From: an uncultured Zoogloea sp.
Lineage (GTDB): Bacteria; Pseudomonadota; Gammaproteobacteria; Burkholderiales; Rhodocyclaceae
Assembly (NCBI GenBank): GCA_937967645.1
Contig: CALBTT010000070.1
Location: 1 to 12,081, forward strand
Direction: 5' to 3'
Length of the DNA stretch: 12,081 nt
Shown: piece after piece, positions 7,170 to 12,081 of the stretch
Layout of the letters: each line of letters begins with the position of its first letter
Numbering within the stretch: the stretch's first letter is position 1
Notes under the pieces: generated by a model
Told to the model about the DNA's origin: nothing
Database searches by the model: none
What the model saw: only the letters and a program-made list of their open reading frames with translations
Program-made: the position numbers and the translations under genes

Positions 7170-7736
7170 ATGCCCCGCTTCCTGTCCCGCTTCCTGTCCC
7201 GCCTCCTGTCCCGCCTCCTGTCCCGCCTCCTGTCCCGCCTCCTGTCCCGCCTCCGCGGAGGCGCCGCCCTGCCCCCAGCCCCACCGGCCCGTGCCATCGC
7301 CATCGCCGGCCTCGGCGGCTTCCTGGCCATCGCCGTGGTGGCCGGGCTGGCCGAGGGCCTGTCCCAGGCCCTGATCCTGGGCTCCTTCGGCGCCTCCTGC
7401 GTGCTGGTCTTCGGCTTTCCCGAGGTGCCTTTCTCCCAGCCTCGCAACGTAGTCCTCGGGCATGTGCTCAGCAGCTTCACCGGACTGGCCTGCCTGGCCC
7501 TGCTCGGCCCCCACTGGTGGGCCGCCGCGCTGGCCGTGGCGCTGTCCATCATGGGCATGATGGCCTTGCGCTGCGTGCATCCGCCGGCGGGCTCCAACCC
7601 GGTGATCGTCTTCCTGAGCGCCCCCGGCTGGCCCTTCCTGATCACACCGACCCTCGCTGGCGCCCTGCTGCTGGTCGCCGTGGCGCTGGTCTACAACAAC
7701 CTGCGCGGCCCCGGGCGCTATCCCGCCTACTGGTGA
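7170..7736 (+). CDS. HPP-family integral membrane protein
   Basis: This 188-residue membrane protein belongs to the HPP family, named after the motif seen here at residues 137-139 (CVHPPAGSNP). Conserved segments also include LGSFGASCVLVFGFPEVPFSQPRNVVLGHVLSSF, read across residues about 70-103 with the SQPRN and GH signatures. I see four or five membrane helices, near 41-60, 67-84, 94-113, 117-136 and 153-176. Some HPP proteins of cyanobacteria and chloroplasts have been linked to nitrite transport; the substrate here is unknown. The N terminus is odd: residues 3-26 are six copies of R-F/L-L-S encoded by a 12-bp tandem repeat. I chose ATG 7170 over ATG 7164 because AGGA at 7159-7162 is 7 nt from the former but only 1 nt from the latter. 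Repression by the adjacent TetR protein via the palindrome is likely. Confidence 0.9.
   Translation: MPRFLSRFLSRLLSRLLSRLLSRLLSRLRGGAALPPAPPARAIAIAGLGGFLAIAVVAGLAEGLSQALILGSFGASCVLVFGFPEVPFSQPRNVVLGHVLSSFTGLACLALLGPHWWAAALAVALSIMGMMALRCVHPPAGSNPVIVFLSAPGWPFLITPTLAGALLLVAVALVYNNLRGPGRYPAYW
7176..7254 (+). repeat. 12-bp tandem repeat, six full units plus a partial
   Basis: Two units of CGCTTCCTGTCC (7176-7199) are followed by four of CGCCTCCTGTCC (7200-7247) and a partial unit CGCCTCC (7248-7254). Units differ only at one T/C position. The repeat is in frame with the HPP gene and starts two codons after its probable ATG, encoding RFLS twice and RLLS four times. As 12 is divisible by 3, copy changes would lengthen or shorten the N terminus without a frameshift. 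Short-read assembly could have miscounted the copies. Confidence 0.97.
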
Positions 7737-7824
7737 GGCGAGGGGGAGTGTCACGCCCCGGTCATGTACGTCGTTCAGGCTCGCAGTCCGAGACTTTTTC
7801 TGCGCCTGCCCCGACGCCCCCACC

Positions 7825-8844
7825 GTGCTGCCCTCCGACGCTTCTTCTTATGGCTCCGACCGTTCGGGACTGATCTCCGGCTTCCTGTTCCGCCCCGGCG
7901 CCAGCGGCGAAGCGATGGACACCCAGGCCGCCGCCGCCTGGCTGCAGGGCGGCGGCCAGGCCCCTCAGGATGGCTTCGCGTGGCTGCACTTCAACCTGGC
8001 CAATGCAGCCACCGAGCGCTGGCTGCGGGCGCACCTGGGCGAAGCGGAGGCCTTCTTCGACGCCCTGCACGAGGGCTCCCGGTCGACCCGCATCGAGTAC
8101 GCCCACGAAGCCCTCATCGCCGTGGTCAATGATGTGCATTACCAGTTCGACTTCGAGCCCTCGCAGATCGCCACCCAATGGCTGTGGGTGGACCAGCGCA
8201 CCCTGCTCAGCGCCCGCCTCCAGCCCCTGCGCTCCATCGACCGCCTGCGCGAGGCAGTGAAGCGCGGCGAAACCTTCGAGTCACCGACCGCCCTGCTGAC
8301 CCACCTGCTGCGCGACCAGGCCGACGTGCTGGTGCAGATCGTGCGCTCGGCGACGGCCCGGGTGGACAAGATCGAGGACAGCCTGCTGGCCGACCGGGTG
8401 CACCAGAGCCGCAGCCGCCTGGGCGCCCTGCGCCGGGTGCTGGTGCGCCTGCGCCGGCTGCTGGCGCCCGAACCCGGGGCCCTGTTCCGCCTGCTCAACC
8501 AGCCGCCCGCCTGGATCGCCACCCGCGACGTGCAGGAGCTGCGCCACTCCACCGAGGAATTCTCCGCCGTGCTGGGCGACATGACGGCCCTGCAGGAGCG
8601 CATCAAGCTGCTGCAGGAGGAAGTGGCGGCGCGGGTCACCGAGGAGACCAACCGCAGCGTCTTCGTGCTGACCATGGTCACCGTGCTGGCCCTGCCGATC
8701 AACATGATCGCCGGCCTGCTCGGCATGAACGTGGGGGGTATTCCGCTGGCCGAGCACGAACACGGCTTCTGGATCGTCGTGGCGATCATCGCCAGCTTCA
8801 CGCTGGGAGCTGCGTGGTGGGCCTTCCGGCGGCGGGAGGACTAG
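7825..8844 (+). CDS. ZntB/CorA-family metal ion transporter
   Basis: This 339-residue inner-membrane transporter of the CorA superfamily is closest in layout to ZntB (zinc). The large cytoplasmic N-terminal domain includes FAWLHFNLANAATERWL (about 51-67) and SRSTRIEYAHEALIAV. It is followed by long charged helices (about 155-275), including a coiled coil LQERIKLLQEEVAARVTEE. Two C-terminal membrane helices lie at about 279-299 and 315-335, separated by the family GMN motif (300-302) and VGGIP. The VGGIP extension is like the E. coli ZntB loop (GVNLGGIP as I recall). Metal specificity and direction cannot be read from sequence. The GTG at 7825 has no good Shine-Dalgarno, but later starts such as ATG 7915 would remove the conserved GLISGFLF strand. 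The stop shares a CTAG with the stop of the convergent deacetylase gene. Confidence 0.92.
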   Translation: MLPSDASSYGSDRSGLISGFLFRPGASGEAMDTQAAAAWLQGGGQAPQDGFAWLHFNLANAATERWLRAHLGEAEAFFDALHEGSRSTRIEYAHEALIAVVNDVHYQFDFEPSQIATQWLWVDQRTLLSARLQPLRSIDRLREAVKRGETFESPTALLTHLLRDQADVLVQIVRSATARVDKIEDSLLADRVHQSRSRLGALRRVLVRLRRLLAPEPGALFRLLNQPPAWIATRDVQELRHSTEEFSAVLGDMTALQERIKLLQEEVAARVTEETNRSVFVLTMVTVLALPINMIAGLLGMNVGGIPLAEHEHGFWIVVAIIASFTLGAAWWAFRRRED

Positions 8845-9587
8845 GCGGGGCGCCGGATCTGCGGGTGCTTGGGGATGTTCTTGGTGAGCAGCTTCCAGGC
8901 CACGCCGAAGACGTCGTCACCCCGCGACACGGCCTTGCGCGGCAGGGTCAGGGGATCGTCGGCGGGGGTGGCGGCAGCCCGCACGCAGGTGGTGCCGGTG
9001 AGGTAGCCGGCCTCGGCGGCGGCATTCACGGCGCGGAGGTCGTGGCTGCCGTAGGGGTAGCAGAAATGGTCGACCCGCCGCCCCAGCAGATCCTCGAGGG
9101 CCCGCTTGCTGTCCCGGGCTTCGGCCAGGATGCAGGCATCGTCCTGCTGAGCCAGGCGCAGGTGACTCTTCGAGTGGGAGCCGATGGTGAAGCCCAGGTC
9201 CTGCACCTCGCGCAGCTGGGCGGCGTTCATCAGCGGCGCCGGCTCGGGACCGACACCCGCATCCCAGCTGGAGGTGGTGCCGATCAGGCCGCTCACCGCA
9301 TACACGGTGGCCGGATAGCCGTGGGCCTTGAGCACCGGCGCGGCGTTGTCGAGGAAGTCCACGTAGGCGTCGTCGAAGGTCAGCACCAGGGGCCGGGGCG
9401 GCAGGGCGATCTCGCCGCGCAGGCCGGCGGCGGCATCGTCCAGGCTGACCACGGAATAGCCCAGCACCTTGAACAGGCGCATCTGGGCCCGGAACCGCGG
9501 CAGGTGGCAGTACAGCGCGCCGTGGGCCTTGACCCGGCCGGGGAAGTGCCCGACCCGGTGATACATGAGGATCTGCACCTGGGTCAT
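8841..9587 (-). CDS. Polysaccharide deacetylase family protein (NodB homology)
   Basis: This 248-residue protein has the carbohydrate esterase 4 (NodB) fold, which removes N- or O-acetyl groups from glycans using a metal. Motif 1 is VLTFDDAYVDF, with D72-D73; motif 2 is IGSHSKSH, with metal ligands H138 and H142; then HFCYPYG at about 174-180. The N terminus (ILMYHRVGHFP) is typical of the subgroup found in LPS and exopolysaccharide clusters. There is no signal peptide, so it probably acts in the cytoplasm on a lipid-linked or nucleotide-linked sugar, or on nascent glycan. It is the last gene of the glycosyltransferase run and starts with an ATGA overlap on the upstream gene, which supports a role in tailoring the same surface glycan. 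Its TAG stop lies in the CTAG shared with the zntB-like gene. Confidence 0.93.
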   Translation of the reverse strand: MTQVQILMYHRVGHFPGRVKAHGALYCHLPRFRAQMRLFKVLGYSVVSLDDAAAGLRGEIALPPRPLVLTFDDAYVDFLDNAAPVLKAHGYPATVYAVSGLIGTTSSWDAGVGPEPAPLMNAAQLREVQDLGFTIGSHSKSHLRLAQQDDACILAEARDSKRALEDLLGRRVDHFCYPYGSHDLRAVNAAAEAGYLTGTTCVRAAATPADDPLTLPRKAVSRGDDVFGVAWKLLTKNIPKHPQIRRPA

Positions 9588-10651
9588 CGGGCGCAGGCCT
9601 CGCGATACACGGCAATCGTCCTGTCGAACATGGCGTCCTCCGTGAAACCGGCTTCAAAACGCTGGCGGGCCCGGGCGCCGAAGGCGCGGCGGCGGGCCGG
9701 GTCGCCCAGCAGCGGGGCGATGGCTTCAGCCAGGGCGGCAGGATCATCCGGCGCCACCAGGGCTCCGCTGGCACCCTCCTCCACCACCTCGCCGATGCCG
9801 CCGACGCGGGTGGCGACGATGGGCAGGGCACAGGCCGAGGCCTCGAGCAAGGTCAGGGACAGGGCTTCCCGCCGGGACGGGGCCAGCAGCAGGTCGGAGG
9901 CCGCCATCAGGGCCGGCACATCCTCGCGCAGCCCCAGGAAACGGACCCGCCCGTCGATGCCGAGTTCCCGCGCCAGGGCCTGCATCTGCGGGCCCAGGTC
10001 GCCGTGGTGGTCGCCGGCCAGCAGCAGGGTCCACGGCTGGTCGCGCAGGCGGGCCAGGGCACGCAGGGCCGTGTCGTGCCCCTTTGCCGGCACGATGCGG
10101 GCGGCCATCAGCAGGCAGGGCTCATCGTCGGGCAGGCCCAGCTCCCGGCGGAGGGTGGCGCGGGCATCGGCCGGCAGCCGCGCAGCCAGGTCGGCGATGC
10201 CGTGATGGACCATGCGGATGCGCGCCGGATCATAGCCCTGACGCTGCAGGAAATCGGCCACCGCGCCGGACACGGCGATGATGCGGTCGGCCCGGCCGAA
10301 GTGCTTGCCGGCGTTGTCGGAGTGGGCCGTGGCGACGTTGGGCAGGCCCGCCAGGCGGGCGGCCAGGCCCACGTACCAGGCGCTGCGGGTCAGGTGGCCA
10401 TGGAGCAGGTCCACCTGCTGGCGCCGGGCATACAGGGCCAGGCGCAGCAGCGAGGGCAGGTCGTAGAGCCCCAGCAGGGGCAGATCGATGCCGTCGAAGC
10501 CATCGGCCCGCAGCTGCTGGCCGAGCCAGCCCGCCATGGGCCCCGCATACAGGCAGTCGTGGCCCCGCGCGCGGAGGCCGCGCATGAGCTGCAGGGCATG
10601 GCGCTCGGCGCCGCCGCTCTTCATGCTGCGCAGGACGGTCAGGATCTTCAC
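9584..10651 (-). CDS. GT4-family glycosyltransferase
   Basis: This 355-residue GT-B fold retaining glycosyltransferase of family GT4 would transfer a sugar from a nucleotide donor to a growing glycan at the cytoplasmic face of the inner membrane. The N-terminal acceptor domain starts VKILTVLRSMKSGGAERHAL (glycine-rich loop about 13-18). It continues with DLLHGHLTRSAW (about 81-92), THSDN-like AHSDNAGKHFG, and ADRIIAVSGAV. The donor domain has AARIVPAKGH (about 183-192), a VRFLG strand, and the E-x7-E motif E262-E270 in PSRREALSLTLLE, followed by ASACALPIVATRVGG. Both glutamates are intact. I chose the GTG at 10651 because it starts the Rossmann strand directly and overlaps the upstream stop (GTGA). 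Donor and acceptor cannot be identified. Confidence 0.93.
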   Translation of the reverse strand: MKILTVLRSMKSGGAERHALQLMRGLRARGHDCLYAGPMAGWLGQQLRADGFDGIDLPLLGLYDLPSLLRLALYARRQQVDLLHGHLTRSAWYVGLAARLAGLPNVATAHSDNAGKHFGRADRIIAVSGAVADFLQRQGYDPARIRMVHHGIADLAARLPADARATLRRELGLPDDEPCLLMAARIVPAKGHDTALRALARLRDQPWTLLLAGDHHGDLGPQMQALARELGIDGRVRFLGLREDVPALMAASDLLLAPSRREALSLTLLEASACALPIVATRVGGIGEVVEEGASGALVAPDDPAALAEAIAPLLGDPARRRAFGARARQRFEAGFTEDAMFDRTIAVYREACAR

Positions 10652-11730
10652 CGGCCCAGCACCTGGTGATAGACGGCCAGGTTGCCCGCCACCATGCCAT
10701 CGATGGAGAACTCGGCGAGGATGCGCGCGCGCCCTGCCTCGCCGTAGCGGTGGCGCAGGTCCGGGTCGGCGGCCAGGCTGTTCACCGCGGCGGCCAGGGC
10801 GGCCACATCGCCCGGCGGGCACAGGATGCCGGTGACTCCGTCGAGCACCGCTTCGGGCAGGCCGCCGGCCCGGCTGGTGATCACCGGCACGCCGGCCGCC
10901 GCCGCCTGCAGCAGGGAGACGCCCAGGCCTTCCATTTCGGCCGGGTGCACCAGCATGTCGAGCCCGCCGATCCAGTGGGCCAGGTCGTGGCGGAAGCCGG
11001 CGAAATGAACGTTGCCATCCAGCCCGCGGGCCGTCACGTCGGCGCGCAGTTCGGCAAGCAGGGGCCCCTGGCCGAAGACCAGTACGTGCAGCTCCGGGTA
11101 GTGCTCCACCAGCTCGGGCAGCGCCGCAAAGAGATAGCGGTGGCCCTTGCGCGGGATCATCTGGGCCACCACGCCGGCCACCAGCGCATCCTGGGGCAGG
11201 CGGAACTCGGCGCGGAAGGCCGCCGGGTCCACCCGGGGCAGGAAGGGCTCCGGATCGACGGCGCTGCGCACGCAGGTCACCTTCGCGGCGGGCAGGCCTT
11301 CATCGAGCAACACCTGGCGGATGCCCTCGGAGATGGTGATCACATGGTCGTACAGACGGTACTTGAGGGCCACGGCGAGGCGCGACTCGGGGTTGTCCAC
11401 CCGCCGCGACAGCACGCAGGGCACGCCGGCCAGCTTCGCCGCCAGCCCACCCCAGGTGTCGGCGCCGCGGCGGCTGTGGAGGTGCACCAGGTCGGGCTTT
11501 TCGGCGCGGATCAGGCGGGCCAGCCGGAAGGCCAGGCCGATGTCGCCGTCACCGCCCATCTTCATCGGCAGCACCCGGGTGCCGGCAGGCTGCTGGCGTG
11601 CCATCTCGCTGCCGATGGGGCAGGCCAGCAGGTTGTCGACGCCCTGGGCGGCCAGGCCTTCGGTGATGTAGAGCACCTGGCGGGCGCCGCCATACAGGTG
11701 CTTGCCGGATTCCACGTGGAGGATCTTCAT
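10648..11730 (-). CDS. GT4-family glycosyltransferase
   Basis: This 360-residue GT-B glycosyltransferase of family GT4 is a distinct member of the same cluster. It begins MKILHVESGKHLYGGARQVL with the glycine-rich loop at 13-16. DLVHLHSRRGADTWGG lies near 80-95, ITISEGIRQVLLDEG near 131-145, and the donor-domain AQMIPRKGHRYLF near 189-201. The nucleotide-sugar motif EGLGVSLLQAAAAGVPVITS is at 267-286. The usual E-x7-E is E267-x7-Q275 here: the second glutamate is a glutamine. That residue normally contacts the donor nucleotide ribose, so the enzyme may still be active. ATG 11730 overlaps the upstream GT9 stop (ATGA), and its own stop overlaps the next gene (GTGA). The partners suggest LPS core or a related glycan. 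Confidence 0.93.
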   Translation of the reverse strand: MKILHVESGKHLYGGARQVLYITEGLAAQGVDNLLACPIGSEMARQQPAGTRVLPMKMGGDGDIGLAFRLARLIRAEKPDLVHLHSRRGADTWGGLAAKLAGVPCVLSRRVDNPESRLAVALKYRLYDHVITISEGIRQVLLDEGLPAAKVTCVRSAVDPEPFLPRVDPAAFRAEFRLPQDALVAGVVAQMIPRKGHRYLFAALPELVEHYPELHVLVFGQGPLLAELRADVTARGLDGNVHFAGFRHDLAHWIGGLDMLVHPAEMEGLGVSLLQAAAAGVPVITSRAGGLPEAVLDGVTGILCPPGDVAALAAAVNSLAADPDLRHRYGEAGRARILAEFSIDGMVAGNLAVYHQVLGR

Positions 11731-12081
11731 CGGGTGCGCTCCGCGGCCAGCATGGCCTGGGCCTGGGCCAGCACCCGCTCGGGGGTGATGTCGCGCAGGC
11801 AGGTGAAGGCGCCGCCGCAGGTCGGCCGGCGCCGGCACGGGGAGCACGGCATGCCCAGCCAGATCACGCTGCCGGTGGGGCGGCCGGTGTCCTGGTAGGG
11901 GCAGGTGGAGCCGAAGATCGCCACGGTGGGCCGGGCCAGGGCCGTGCCCATGTGGGTGAGGCCGGTATCCACCCCGATCAGCAGGGCTGCGCGGGCGATC
12001 ACGGCGGCCGCCTCGGGCAGGCGGGTCTGGCCGGCCAGGTTGACGATGCGCGGGTCGGCCGCGGCGATGCGGGCCGCCGCC
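11727..12081 (-). CDS. GT9-family glycosyltransferase (heptosyltransferase-like), 5' end outside window
   Basis: This is the C-terminal 117 residues of a GT9-family protein. The reading frame stays open to the right edge, so the true start lies beyond 12081. The GT9 donor-site signature is clear: VNLAGQTRLPEAAAVIARA, followed by LLIGVDTGLTHMGTALARPTVAIFGST. The family includes the WaaC/WaaF/WaaQ heptosyltransferases that build the inner core of lipopolysaccharide from ADP-heptose. The C terminus has four cysteines in CSPCRRRPTCGGAFTC and ends with CLRDITPERVLAQAQAML, a pattern seen in several GT9 proteins. The stop overlaps the start of the next GT4 gene (ATGA). Placement upstream of two GT4 genes and a deacetylase suggests an LPS core or capsule cluster. 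The exact sugar is not determinable. Confidence 0.9.
   Translation of the reverse strand, partial: AAARIAAADPRIVNLAGQTRLPEAAAVIARAALLIGVDTGLTHMGTALARPTVAIFGSTCPYQDTGRPTGSVIWLGMPCSPCRRRPTCGGAFTCLRDITPERVLAQAQAMLAAERTR

Noticed and set aside
7176..7254. CRISPR-like array
   Set aside because: Units are 12 bp, directly adjacent without spacers, and in frame with a membrane protein gene.
7048..7284. Gly-Thr repeat protein on the minus strand over the tandem repeat
   Set aside because: It is just the 12-bp repeat read on the other strand in an unused frame, and it crosses the operator and the tetR start.
7785..7799. Possible intrinsic terminator after the HPP gene (AGTC-CGA-GACT then T-run)
   Set aside because: The stem is only 4 bp with a 3-nt loop, too weak for a confident terminator even with the five Ts that end it.

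Overview
The window is GC-rich, tightly packed proteobacterial chromosome, with G/C-dominated third codon positions and mostly 4-bp ATGA/GTGA overlaps between neighbouring genes. Gene content (RND-type efflux adaptor, TlpA-like lipoprotein, DUF4197 protein, pxpBCA, ZntB, LPS-type glycosyltransferases) fits a Gram-negative betaproteobacterium. A Rhodocyclales relative (Azoarcus/Thauera type) is my best guess, by inference only. Positions 1-51 are not genomic: they match the Illumina P5/TruSeq adapter with one mismatch, so the left edge is the end of an assembled contig. The right edge cuts through a gene.

Layout. (1) 52-1092, minus strand: a TlpA/thioredoxin-fold lipoprotein gene followed with an ATGA overlap by an HlyD-family efflux adaptor whose 3' part is lost at the contig end. 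(2) 1120-4324, plus strand: a secreted DUF4197 protein, then pxpB, pxpC and pxpA, the three subunits of the ATP-dependent 5-oxoprolinase that returns 5-oxoproline to glutamate. (3) 4334-5089, minus: an unrecognised exported protein, probably an outer-membrane beta-barrel. (4) 5188-6474, plus: a RocG/GudB-like glutamate dehydrogenase with a strong ribosome binding site. (5) 6465-7082 minus and 7170-7736 plus: a TetR-family repressor divergent from an HPP-family membrane protein. Between them lies a perfect 28-bp palindrome, and the HPP gene starts with a 12-bp tandem repeat. (6) 7825-8844, plus: a ZntB/CorA-type metal transporter. (7) 8841-12081, minus: the end of a surface-polysaccharide or LPS-core cluster with a GT9 (heptosyltransferase-like, partial), two GT4 glycosyltransferases and a polysaccharide deacetylase, all coupled by 4-bp overlaps.

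How the genes work together: 5-oxoprolinase yields glutamate, which the nearby dehydrogenase can deaminate to 2-oxoglutarate. The two are separate transcription units, so this link is only metabolic inference. The TetR/palindrome/HPP trio looks like a self-contained regulated transport module. The four genes at the right form one assembly line for a cell-surface glycan.

No stretch longer than 300 bases lacks a gene. The largest gaps are 5090-5187 (98 bp), 7737-7824 (88 bp) and 7083-7169 (87 bp). I saw no rRNA, tRNA, CRISPR array, insertion sequence or prophage gene. I found no convincing undescribed multi-gene system. The best leads are the palindrome, the repeat at the start of the HPP gene, and the adapter artefact.
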